The notes: generated by a model not told the origin, from the sequence alone. A stretch of DNA of 7,281 nt from JADIYM01 sp964641945 (GCA_964641945.1 CAZXLQ010000265.1:1-7281); one strand, 5' to 3'. Positions 1-7,145 are shown, numbered from the stretch's first letter. Numbers and translations: made by a program.

Positions 1-32
1 TTGGGTTGGGGAGTGGCGGCGGTTTGTGCGGC

Positions 33-331
33 CCCCGTGGGCCTACGGCCGACCCGGAACCGCGACCGCCGTGAGCGGCCGGCCGTGCGGAGCGCTCACA
101 TCGGTGGTAGGTGATCGGACGTGCGGTCGGCAGAGTGGTCCCCGTCGGCCGTAGGCCGACCCGGAACCGCGAACGCATTGAGCGGCCGACCGTGCGGAGC
201 GCTCACATCGGTGTTAGGGGATCGGACGTGCGGTCGGGAGAGCGGTCCCCGTCGGCCGCAGGCCGACCCGGAACCGCGAACGCAGTGAGCGGCCGGCCGT
301 GCGGAGCGCTCACATCGGTGGTGGCGGATCC
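33..331. repeat. 107-bp tandem repeat, about 2.8 copies, with internal hairpins
   Basis: The same sequence recurs with an exact 107-base period. The core GACCCGGAAC begins at 51, 158 and 265, and GTGCGGAGCGCTCACATCGG begins at 85, 192 and 299. Each unit holds two inverted repeats. One is a tight hairpin, GTCGGCC-GTA-GGCCGAC at 144-160 and GTCGGCC-GCA-GGCCGAC at 251-267, with one mismatch in the first copy at 37-53. The other is GTGAGCG paired with CGCTCAC across a 15-base loop (71-99 and 285-313; one mismatch in the middle copy). The period is not a multiple of three, so the reading frame changes between copies, and I do not believe the ORFs across it. Function is unknown; it may be a REP/BIME-like intergenic element. 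The stretch 332-399 after it shows nothing I can name. Confidence 0.9.
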
Positions 332-399
332 AGGCGGAGCGGGCGTGCGGACCAATGGACGGGAAACGCACGGCCGGCACCTCTGGTCCTTGCCGTAGC

Positions 400-801
400 C
401 TACGGGAGCCCGAAGGACTCGCGGAATTTCCGGTGTGCTTCCGGATCGATGCTGTGGCTTGCGGCGAAGACCTCGAGTCGGGTCAGGGCCTGATCGTGCA
501 GTGCGAAGCTCGCCGCGACCTCTGCAGAGAGACGATTGATGGTCGCATCCAGCTTGTCGAAGGTCGCATCAATCTTCGCTTCAAGCCTGTCGAGTTGTTG
601 ATCGTGTCTCCGACTGGCCGCATTGAGATCAGCGCACAACTCCCGGAGCGCAATCGTCTCTCGCATCCCCTCGGCCTGCAGCTGCCTGAGGATTGCGTAC
701 TCCTTCTCCGTCTGTAGCCACCGACGTTCCGATTCTTCGCGGGACCTCTCGATCCTATCCCCAAGCAACTGCATTCTCTGCTCCAGATCGTACTCTGCCA
801 T
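400..801 (-). CDS. Hypothetical small coiled-coil protein (133 aa)
   Basis: I do not recognise a family. The protein starts MAEYDLEQRM and ends ESFGLP before a TAG. It is strongly hydrophilic and nearly all helix-forming. Leucine and isoleucine recur at heptad-like spacing through residues 5-110, with a segment around LDRLEAKIDATFDKLDATIN resembling short coiled-coil proteins, so a homo-oligomeric coiled coil is likely. There is no signal peptide or membrane segment, so it should be cytosolic. The start is well supported: on the minus strand GGAGG (complement of 811-815) lies nine bases before the ATG. It is codirectional with the Lrp-type regulator upstream, but a 154-base gap separates them, so it is probably its own transcription unit. 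No enzyme motif is visible. Coding is believable from the RBS and the amphipathic composition; function is open. Confidence 0.75.
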   Translation of the reverse strand: MAEYDLEQRMQLLGDRIERSREESERRWLQTEKEYAILRQLQAEGMRETIALRELCADLNAASRRHDQQLDRLEAKIDATFDKLDATINRLSAEVAASFALHDQALTRLEVFAASHSIDPEAHRKFRESFGLP

Positions 802-822
802 TGGTTAGGGCCTCCGGGATTC

Positions 823-852
823 ACAATGCACCGGCCACGCGCCTCGCGTCAA
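823..852 (-). promoter_or_regulatory. Candidate sigma70-type promoter for the coiled-coil gene
   Basis: On the minus strand TTGACG (complement of 847-852) matches five of six positions of the -35 consensus. It is followed after 18 bases by CATTGT (complement of 823-828), a poor -10 with three matches. The pair ends about 20 bases before the start codon, which would leave a very short leader. This is a weak pattern call. The rest of 802-955 shows no gene or other element I can support. Confidence 0.25.
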
Positions 853-955
853 TCGGTCGCACCTTCGTCTGCGTTGTACGCGGACTTTCCGGTCGGACCC
901 ATGATCGGATCCGCCGCGGAAAAGTTGTGCGGCCACCGACACAAACGACGCCGAC

Positions 956-1429
956 TCAGTCGCCGACGATGTCCTCGCGCTCGATCGTCCGGCGTTCGAC
1001 CGGCGACGACAGCACGATCGAAGTCGACGTCGTACCGAAGGGAATAAGCCGGTCGATGAGCTCCTCGAGGTGCGCGACAGATCGAACCGTCACTTTCAGG
1101 ATGAACGAGTCGCCGCCTGTCCCCTTGTGACACTCGACTACCTCGGGCAACTCGCGCACCAGCGCCACGAGCGCGTTCGAGACGTCGCCGACGATGCTCA
1201 TCCGGATGAATGCCGTGATCGGCAAGCCGACCTTTGCGGGATCCACCTCGGTGCGGTAGCCCGCAATGACCCCCGACTCCTCGAGCCGCCGGACGCGCTC
1301 GGAGACCGCCGGAGTCGTCAGACCGACGCGCCGTCCGAGCTCGGCATACGAGATTCGGGCGTTCGCCTGGAGCTCTGCCAGGATTCTCCATCCAATCGCA
1401 TCGAGCTGCTTGTCAATCGTGCTGGGCAT
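956..1429 (-). CDS. Lrp/AsnC-family transcriptional regulator (157 aa)
   Basis: DNA-binding regulator of the feast/famine family. These typically form dimers to octamers and respond to amino acids through the C-terminal RAM domain. Residues about 5-56 form the winged helix-turn-helix: IDKQLDAIGWRILAEL, then ARISYAELGRRVGLT, then the recognition helix PAVSERVRRLEESGVI, all close to family consensus. Residues about 69-145 form the RAM sandwich, including the characteristic ECHKGTGGDSFILKV segment at 99-113 where effector contacts occur in relatives. The length is normal for the family. I chose the ATG at 1429 because AAGGTG (complement of 1439-1444) lies nine bases upstream and the homology begins there; an in-frame ATG at 1486 would add 19 unconserved residues. 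It is divergent from ilvE, which makes branched-chain amino-acid metabolism the likely target, as for many Lrp-type proteins. Ligand specificity cannot be read from the sequence. Confidence 0.93.
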   Translation of the reverse strand: MPSTIDKQLDAIGWRILAELQANARISYAELGRRVGLTTPAVSERVRRLEESGVIAGYRTEVDPAKVGLPITAFIRMSIVGDVSNALVALVRELPEVVECHKGTGGDSFILKVTVRSVAHLEELIDRLIPFGTTSTSIVLSSPVERRTIEREDIVGD

Positions 1430-1586
1430 GATCGCTTTCACCTTACAACATGAGGCGTTCGGGCCAAACTTCCTTTCAATGCCCATTCCATGCTCGGGAC
1501 CTGCGGCCTAGAATGGAGACGGAACCGCTTACGTCCCGAGGCGCGGTCTCGACGACTACGCGCACAACCTGCAGGAGGTGCCGAAC
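1430..1586. promoter_or_regulatory. Divergent Lrp-type regulator/ilvE intergenic control region
   Basis: This stretch between the two divergent start codons must carry both promoters. A good -10-like TAGAAT is at 1509-1514 on the plus strand, for ilvE, but the matching -35 position (TTCCAT, 1486-1491) is poor. The 6-base inverted repeat CCATTC (1483-1488) and GAATGG (1511-1516) has centres 28 bases apart and overlaps that -10. It is a possible regulator site, though short enough to be chance. On the minus strand TTGAAA (complement of 1475-1480) is a fair -35 for the regulator gene, without a convincing -10. The assignment of the region is firm; the individual sites are tentative. Confidence 0.45.
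1573..1578 (+). promoter_or_regulatory. Ribosome-binding site of ilvE
   Basis: AGGAGG is a full Shine-Dalgarno match, with eight bases before the ATG at 1587. It decides the start: the in-frame GTG at 1578 overlaps this motif and cannot be the start served by it. Confidence 0.85.
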
Positions 1587-2543
1587 ATGGGATTTGAAGG
1601 TATCGAATACGTGTGGCTCAACGGAGCTCTGGTCCGATGGGACGATGCGACTACTCACGTCGCTACGCACGCCCTGCATTACGGCACCGGGGTCTTCGAG
1701 GGCATCCGCTGTTACGACGGCGTCGACGGTCCGGCTGTCTTTCGGCTTCAGGAGCACATGGACCGACTGTTCGCTTCGGCCGCCGTCTACAACTACGTTC
1801 ACGAGTACAGCCGCAAGCAATTGATCGACGCAACACTCGAGGTCATCGCCGCAAACAAGCTCCGCAATTGCTACATCCGTCCGATCGTATGGTCCGGGAC
1901 CGACAATCTCGGCATTCGTGTCGATTGTCCGATCGACGTGGCGATCCTCGCGTGGCCGGACATGGGTCACGTCAGGCCCGAAGCGAAAGCGCTCGGCGTC
2001 CGTCTCACGCTCTCGCCGTATCACAAGATCCACACGTCGATGCTGCCGTCCACTGCGAAGGCGTGCGGTCAGTACATCGGGTCGCGACTCGCCGTCCGAG
2101 AGGCGATGTCGCGCGGCTTCGACGAAGCGCTGATGATCAATGCCGACGGCACGATCGCCGAAGGCGCGGTCGAGAACCTGTTCCTCGTGCATGACGGAAG
2201 ACTCGTCACGAACGATGCGCGATCCTCGATCCTGATGGGTATCACCCGCGACGCCGTCCTCGAGCTTGCCGGCGACCTCGGAATCGAGGCCGAGATTCGC
2301 GCAATGACGCTCGACGACCTGCGCTCCGCCGACGAGGCCTTCCTCACGGGAACGGCCTGCGAAGTTACCGGAATCCGCGAGCTCGACGGGCTGCCGATTG
2401 GCAGCGGGCGGATCGGCCCGATCACGGCGCGCATCCAGGAAGCCTTCAGTGCTGCAACGAGCGGATCGGCGGGTACACACCCGGAGTGGCGCACGGCGGT
2501 GCCGGGATTCAAGCAGGCGGTGGCTGGATCGGCGGCTGTCTGA
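1587..2543 (+). CDS. ilvE: Branched-chain amino-acid aminotransferase (318 aa)
   Basis: PLP-dependent class IV aminotransferase (EC 2.6.1.42) that interconverts leucine, isoleucine and valine with their 2-oxo acids using glutamate/2-oxoglutarate; cytosolic. The match to E. coli IlvE is clear over the whole length. HALHYGTGVFEGIRCY (residues 28-43) is the BCAT signature. REHM-like QEHMDRL carries the PLP-phosphate arginine at R60. STAKACGQY holds the Schiff-base lysine K158. AEGAVENLF holds the PLP-nitrogen glutamate E192. GITRDAV and TGTACEVTGI are the remaining cofactor-pocket loops. The C-terminus is an Ala/Gly-rich tail after HPEW. The family also includes D-amino-acid aminotransferase and 4-amino-4-deoxychorismate lyase, but the FEGIRCY and YIRPIVW motifs favour BCAT. 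It is preceded by a strong RBS, lies divergent from an Lrp-type regulator, and is followed after 12 bases by a large palindrome that probably ends the transcript. Confidence 0.95.
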   Translation: MGFEGIEYVWLNGALVRWDDATTHVATHALHYGTGVFEGIRCYDGVDGPAVFRLQEHMDRLFASAAVYNYVHEYSRKQLIDATLEVIAANKLRNCYIRPIVWSGTDNLGIRVDCPIDVAILAWPDMGHVRPEAKALGVRLTLSPYHKIHTSMLPSTAKACGQYIGSRLAVREAMSRGFDEALMINADGTIAEGAVENLFLVHDGRLVTNDARSSILMGITRDAVLELAGDLGIEAEIRAMTLDDLRSADEAFLTGTACEVTGIRELDGLPIGSGRIGPITARIQEAFSAATSGSAGTHPEWRTAVPGFKQAVAGSAAV

Positions 2544-2555
2544 GGTTCACTCGTC

Positions 2556-2650
2556 CTCCGCGTCTTTGCGGGACCTTTGCGTCTCTGCGAGAATCTTGAT
2601 CGTCGATCAGGTTTCTCGCATAGACGCAAAGGTCCCGCAAAGACGCAGAG
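2556..2650. repeat. 95-bp near-perfect palindrome, possible bidirectional terminator
   Basis: The sequence is symmetrical about base 2603. The two 47-base arms pair with only four mismatches (for example C2559 against A2647), and the innermost bases read GATCG-T-CGATC. The arms contain GCGTCTTTGCGGGACC and TTTGCGTCT-type words; similar 'CTCTGCGTCTTTGCG' repeats are common intergenic elements in soil-bacterial genomes as far as I recall. It begins 12 bases after the ilvE stop and lies before the kinase gene. As RNA it would fold into one very long hairpin from either strand. There is no T-run after it, so intrinsic termination is plausible rather than shown. Confidence 0.9.
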
Positions 2651-2653
2651 ACG

Positions 2654-2667
2654 TGTCACATGTGACA
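2654..2667. promoter_or_regulatory. Perfect 14-bp palindrome upstream of the kinase gene
   Basis: TGTCACATGTGACA is a perfect inverted repeat with no spacer, 44 bases before the chosen GTG. It looks like an operator for a dimeric regulator. The half TGTCACA also resembles the -35 element reported for ECF41-type sigma factors; I see only CGTT-like candidates for a -10 (2672-2675, 2683-2686) at non-ideal spacing. Symmetry is seen in the sequence; the role is inferred. Confidence 0.5.
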
Positions 2668-2711
2668 AGGCCGTTCTGGTAGCGTTACAGAGCTCGCCCA
2701 GTCCTTCCACC

Positions 2712-5700
2712 GTGACCGCAGAACGCCTGAAACAGATCCGGGACCTTTTCGATCAGGTCATCGCGTGCCCGCCCTTCGCGCGCAAGGCGTTTCTGCGCAA
2801 CGCCGCCGCCGGCGACGTGGCCCTGCGCGAGGCCGTGGAGGCGCTGCTGAGCGGGCACGACGAGGCGCCGGCAGCATTCGCCGTCACCGAGCCTTCCGAC
2901 GGTCTTAAGGATGTCGCCGCAGATCGTGATGAACCTTCGCCGGCCGCTCCCGGACTCGTCGGGACGGTGATAGCCGACCGGTATCGGCTCGATTCGCGAA
3001 TCGGTGCGGGTGGCATGGGACTCGTCTATCGCGCCACGCAGCTCAACCTCAAGAGAACTGTCGCCGTGAAGCTCGTTCATGCGCGCGCGCTCGCGGAGCC
3101 GCCAGTCGTTGCCCGCTTCGAGCGCGAAGCGCTCGCCATCGCGAGCCTCAAGCACCCCCGCATCATCACGATCTTCGATTTCGGCGTGGCGCCCGACATC
3201 GGCATGTACATCGTCATGGAGTACCTTGCCGGGCGCCCGCTGAGCGAAGAGCTCGCCGAAATGTCGCCAATGGCTCCGGCCGCGGCCGTTCGACTTGCGC
3301 GCCAGGTCTGCTCGGCGCTCCAGGCGGCGCATCGGGCGGGAATCGTGCACCGCGATCTCAAGCCGGACAACATCTTTCTCGAGACGACGCCCGAGGGTCC
3401 GATGGCGAAGGTCCTCGACTTTGGCATCGCGAAACTGCGGACGGGACACGATGCCGACGTCAACACGCTCACGTCGGGCAACGCCATCATCGGAACGCCC
3501 CGGTACATGTCGCCCGAACAGATCGAGAACGCGCCCGTCGACGGGCGCGCCGACGTCTACTCGCTCGGTTGCGTGCTCTACGAAATGCTCACGGGCAGTC
3601 CGCCGTTTCCGGCAGCGAAGCTGAGCGTCCTGCTCACGCAGCATCTCGTGAAACCTGCGCGGCCGCCATCGGAGGTCGTAGCTGGAGTGCCGCCGGAGCT
3701 CGATGCCATCGTCTTGCGGGCCCTCGCGAAACTACCCGAGGACCGATACCAGACCGCCGGCGATTTCGGCCGTGACCTCGCGCTCGTCGACGAAGAACGA
3801 ATGGGAGAGCCCGTGACGCCCGCGGACCGGATCGTCTCGCAAGCGACATCAGAGTCAACCGCTCGCACATCGGCGTCTTCGATCCTCGTCGGACGCGAGG
3901 CGGAAACCGTCGCGCTCCGACGCCGGCTCGAGATGGCGGTGGCCGGAGAGTGCCAGCTCGTCCTAATCACCGGCGATGCGGGCGTCGGAAAGTCACACCT
4001 CGTCGACTATGTCGAAATGCTGGCGCACGGCGCGTCGGTCCGGGTGGTCCGCGGCCGGTTCGCCGAAGCCGACCTCGGCATTCCCTACAACGCCTTCTGC
4101 GATGCGATCCGGGATGTCATCCGGTCGAGCTCCGACGGCGCAGCAGCGGTAGCCGACCTGCTTCCCGAGCTGACCGCGCTCTTCCCGGTGCTCGGCGAGA
4201 TGACGGAGCTGCGGAGTCTGGATTCGTCGACGGGCGGCCGGACCCTCGCCACCGAACATCCGGAGAGCCAGACGGCAGTCTTCGAGCTGATCGCGCGGGC
4301 GTTCGCCCGCATTGCGCGAACGGGCCCGCTCGTCGTGTGCCTCGAGGACCTGCACGCATCCGATGTCGCCTTTCTCGCGGTCCAGTTCCTCGTTTCGCGG
4401 CTTCAACCGCTTCCGATCCTCATCGTCGCGACCTGTCGGACATCGGACCTGGGACGCCCGCAGGCCAGTGCGAGGCTCCTCGAAGCGCTGCGCGAGGAGC
4501 GACGCTTTGCGGCGATTCCCCTCGAACCGTTCACGCTCGACGAACAGACCGCCTTCGTGGGCCTTCTTCTCGGAGAAGACTCAGTCGATCCGGTACTTGC
4601 AGAGCGTCTGCACGACGTCTCGGCCGGCAATCCGTATTTCACCCGCGAGCTCGTGCGGTCGCTCGTCGAAACGTCGCGAATCGAGCGCGGCAGCGACGGC
4701 GTGTGGGTGACGTCGGGAAATTCCGGCGAGTTCACCGAGGAACTGCCCGTGACGGTCCGACAGGCCGTGACGCGCCGCGTCGAGCGTCTTCCCGTAACGG
4801 AACACGAACTGCTCCGGGTGGCGTCGGTCCTCGGCCGCCGGTTTCCGTATCGCGAGCTCGAGATTCTGGCCTCCGATGTCGAGGATCTCGACGCCGTTGT
4901 CGAACGGCTCGTCGAGTCCGGTTTTCTCGAGGAACATCGGCAGAAGGGAGGTGACGACCTCGCGTTCACGAGCGGAGCGCTTCACAAGGTCCTGCTTCGG
5001 TCTCTTTCGCGCCGAAAGCGGCGACTGCTGCACGCGCGGCACGCCGCGCAGCTCGAAGCGCAGGCCGCTGGCCGGATCGAGCGCATACTTCCGCAGCTCG
5101 TCCATCACTACGCCCACGGCGAGGTGGCCGAGAAGACGGTCGAGCACGCAACGCATCTCGCGCGCCGAGCGCTCGACGCGTGGAGTCCGGACGAGGCAGT
5201 GAGGGCGATGCGTACCGCTGTCGGACTGCTCGAGCGCGAGGGCTCTGACGCCACCGGCGAAGGCGAGGCGAGAGTACTGCTTGCGGAAGCCCTTGCAATG
5301 GCGGGCGAAATCGACGACGGCCTTCGCGAGCTCGGCGTCGCGTCCGATGCGTTCTCTCGCGCGCGCAACCGCGCCCGCGAGCTCGACGTGATGGTCGTGG
5401 CTGCCGAGCTCGCGTGGAAGAACCGGCGGATCGATGCGGCGCGTCGCTGGGTCACCCGGGGCACGGACGCGGCGCGCGCCCTGCGTCGAGAGTCGAGCCT
5501 CGTGCGGCTGCTAGACACCGGGGCGACCATGGCGAACCTGCGGGGCGATCACGCGCGTGCCCAGTCACTCCTCGAGGAAGCAGACAGGCTGCGTGCGGCT
5601 GCGACGGAGCCGCCCGACGCGATGTCGCCGATTTCGTCCGACACGCAGCTGGAGGAGAGGACAGCCGTGGCGGTCACGGGAGAGACGACGTTCGCGGGGC

Positions 5701-7145
5701 GCGGAATCCTGCGGATTCCATACCACGCGACCGTGCAGTCGCTCGATCCCTGCCTCGAGCCCAACGACGTGCACGCCGGAATCGTGCTCACCGTGTTCGA
5801 GACCCTCACGCACGAGGGTAAGGGTGCGCGGATCGCCCCGTGGCTCGCCTCCGAAGTGACGACAGAGGACGGAGGGCGCCGGTATCGGATCCGGATTCGC
5901 GAGGGCGTGCGATTCCACGACGGCCGGCCGCTCACGGCTCATGACGTGCGTCACACCTTCGAGCGCGTGATGCGTTTCCCGGACCGTCGATGGCTGCTCG
6001 ACCGGGTGTGCGGCGCCGCTGACCTCTGCGAGGGACGCGCACCGACGCTCGAGGGTGTCCGAGTGGTCGACGATCTGGAACTGACCGTCTCGCTCGACGA
6101 GCCGCTTGGGATTTTCCCAGCGGTGCTCACGCACTCCTCGCTCGCGATCGTTCCTGACGGAACCGATGCCATTGAAGGCGCCGGGTCCTGCATCGGCACC
6201 GGACCGTTTCTCGTCACTGGATTCGAGCCCGGGCGCCGCCTCGATCAGGAAGCGAACCCGGATTACTGGCGCGCCGGGTTTCCCCGGAGCTCGGGCCTGT
6301 CGCACCGATTCGGACTTGCGCAGTCCGACATTCTCGCGGGCTTCAGGGCGCACCGCTATTCGCTGGCGTGGAACCTGGACGCGACGGACCGCGAGTCGCT
6401 TCGCAACGACCCGGAATTCGGGCCGCTGCTGCACGAGTACCCGACCCTTGCGACGTATTTCCTCGTTTTCAATTCCCACTCCGGTCCGCTGGCCGACGAA
6501 TCGCTGCGGCGGCGCCTCGCAGCGAGCGTCGATGTCGACGCGCTAGCCCGCGCGAGCTTTGGTGCGTCGGCGATGCCGGCGCGCAGCCTGATTCCGCCCG
6601 GCCTGCTCGGGTACGAGCCGCCCGGGCGCGCGCCGGGGGGCGCCGGTCCCCCGCAGCGGTCCGAGGCGGCGTTGACACTGGCGGCCGCCATGATCCCGGG
6701 GGTGGCCGAATCGCTCGAGCGGTCGCTGTCGGCCGCGTTCGGTCGCGAAGGCGTGAGGCTCGACGTGTCCATCGTCGCCGGTGGAACGCTCGAGGCCACG
6801 TGTCGGGAGGCTACGGCCGACGTGATCGTCGGAGGCTGGTTGGGGGACTATCCGGATGCCGATGCGTTCGTGTATCCGGTCCTGCATTCTGATGCCGGGC
6901 TCTACGGACGATTCGTCGGCGGTCCGGAACTCGACCGCCTCTGCGAGGCCGGCCGGGTCGAGGCGGACCCGGATGCCCGGCACGACATCTACCGTCGCGT
7001 CGAGACGCTGCTCGTGGAGAAGGCGCTACTCGTTCCGTTCTGCCATCGGCAGTCCTATTGCTTCGTTCAGCCGGAGATTCGAGGCGTGCGCCTGCGGCTC
7101 TCCCCGTCGTCGCTGGCGTTCGATCGACTGCGGCTTGCGGAATAG
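2712..7145 (+). CDS. Ser/Thr kinase - STAND-like ATPase - family-5 solute-binding fusion (1477 aa)
   Basis: Residues 1-55 are a helical module (AERLKQIRDLF ... LREAVEALLSGH) like that preceding many acidobacterial kinases. Kinase, about 91-358: G-loop GAGGMG (98-103), K120, likely helix-C E139, HRDLKPDN (213-220), DFG (236-238), SPE (267-269), so all catalytic residues are present. The activation loop has T252, T254 and S255 as possible phosphosites. P-loop ATPase of AAA_16/STAND type, about 392-610: Walker A GDAGVGKS (421-428), Walker B-like VVCLEDLH (541-548), IVATCR (571-576), then GNPYFTREL (639-647). Winged-helix-like region about 678-783; TPR-like helices about 790-965. SBP_bac_5 domain about 996-1475: QSLDP, RIREGVRFHDGRPLTAHDV, GTGPFLV, NPDYW, GWLGDYPDADAF. 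No signal peptide or membrane helix is visible, so it is probably cytoplasmic. Start: GTG 2712 by homology; no clear RBS, and the TTG at 2577 lies inside the palindrome. Monocistronic here. Substrate and ligand are unknown. Confidence 0.93.
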   Translation: MTAERLKQIRDLFDQVIACPPFARKAFLRNAAAGDVALREAVEALLSGHDEAPAAFAVTEPSDGLKDVAADRDEPSPAAPGLVGTVIADRYRLDSRIGAGGMGLVYRATQLNLKRTVAVKLVHARALAEPPVVARFEREALAIASLKHPRIITIFDFGVAPDIGMYIVMEYLAGRPLSEELAEMSPMAPAAAVRLARQVCSALQAAHRAGIVHRDLKPDNIFLETTPEGPMAKVLDFGIAKLRTGHDADVNTLTSGNAIIGTPRYMSPEQIENAPVDGRADVYSLGCVLYEMLTGSPPFPAAKLSVLLTQHLVKPARPPSEVVAGVPPELDAIVLRALAKLPEDRYQTAGDFGRDLALVDEERMGEPVTPADRIVSQATSESTARTSASSILVGREAETVALRRRLEMAVAGECQLVLITGDAGVGKSHLVDYVEMLAHGASVRVVRGRFAEADLGIPYNAFCDAIRDVIRSSSDGAAAVADLLPELTALFPVLGEMTELRSLDSSTGGRTLATEHPESQTAVFELIARAFARIARTGPLVVCLEDLHASDVAFLAVQFLVSRLQPLPILIVATCRTSDLGRPQASARLLEALREERRFAAIPLEPFTLDEQTAFVGLLLGEDSVDPVLAERLHDVSAGNPYFTRELVRSLVETSRIERGSDGVWVTSGNSGEFTEELPVTVRQAVTRRVERLPVTEHELLRVASVLGRRFPYRELEILASDVEDLDAVVERLVESGFLEEHRQKGGDDLAFTSGALHKVLLRSLSRRKRRLLHARHAAQLEAQAAGRIERILPQLVHHYAHGEVAEKTVEHATHLARRALDAWSPDEAVRAMRTAVGLLEREGSDATGEGEARVLLAEALAMAGEIDDGLRELGVASDAFSRARNRARELDVMVVAAELAWKNRRIDAARRWVTRGTDAARALRRESSLVRLLDTGATMANLRGDHARAQSLLEEADRLRAAATEPPDAMSPISSDTQLEERTAVAVTGETTFAGRGILRIPYHATVQSLDPCLEPNDVHAGIVLTVFETLTHEGKGARIAPWLASEVTTEDGGRRYRIRIREGVRFHDGRPLTAHDVRHTFERVMRFPDRRWLLDRVCGAADLCEGRAPTLEGVRVVDDLELTVSLDEPLGIFPAVLTHSSLAIVPDGTDAIEGAGSCIGTGPFLVTGFEPGRRLDQEANPDYWRAGFPRSSGLSHRFGLAQSDILAGFRAHRYSLAWNLDATDRESLRNDPEFGPLLHEYPTLATYFLVFNSHSGPLADESLRRRLAASVDVDALARASFGASAMPARSLIPPGLLGYEPPGRAPGGAGPPQRSEAALTLAAAMIPGVAESLERSLSAAFGREGVRLDVSIVAGGTLEATCREATADVIVGGWLGDYPDADAFVYPVLHSDAGLYGRFVGGPELDRLCEAGRVEADPDARHDIYRRVETLLVEKALLVPFCHRQSYCFVQPEIRGVRLRLSPSSLAFDRLRLAE
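5651..5669 (+). promoter_or_regulatory. Internal RBS and in-frame GTG before the solute-binding domain
   Basis: GGAGGAGAGG (5651-5660) is a strong purine-rich Shine-Dalgarno. It is followed after six bases by GTG at 5667, in the same frame as the large protein (V986). Initiation here would give a 492-residue stand-alone solute-binding protein beginning just before the first SBP motif and lacking a signal peptide. The GGAGGAGAGG also encodes part of LEERT in the linker, so chance is possible. Confidence 0.35.

Noticed and set aside
33..331. CRISPR array
   Set aside because: Units are contiguous 107-bp tandem copies, without short repeats separated by unique spacers, and no cas gene is present.
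96..398. ORFs on both strands across the left repeat array
   Set aside because: The repeat period (107) is not divisible by three, the products are Arg/Pro/Gly-rich, and no RBS is visible. They are open only because of base composition.
849..1391. 180-aa minus-strand ORF overlapping the Lrp-type regulator
   Set aside because: Alternative frame of a clear Lrp/AsnC gene; Arg-rich product without homology.
1430..1486. Longer regulator starting at ATG 1486
   Set aside because: Adds 19 residues unlike the family, while the downstream ATG has a well-spaced RBS.
1476..2480. 334-aa minus-strand ORF opposite ilvE
   Set aside because: Antisense shadow of a convincingly conserved gene; its product is charged low-complexity sequence with no family motif.
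2654..2667. CRP/FNR-type binding site
   Set aside because: Half-sites are in the opposite order (TCACA before TGTGA) and have no 6-base spacer, unlike the CRP consensus.
2577..2711. Extended N-terminus of the large kinase starting at TTG 2577
   Set aside because: The extra 45 residues are encoded by the right part of the palindrome and the operator-like site. Family similarity begins at the GTG at 2712.
2685..3644. 319-aa minus-strand ORF opposite the kinase domain
   Set aside because: Antisense shadow of intact kinase motifs; no RBS and no recognisable domain.
5697..7136. Ordinary ABC-transporter periplasmic binding protein
   Set aside because: It is in frame with the kinase-ATPase, has no signal peptide or lipobox, and no permease or transporter ATPase genes are adjacent.
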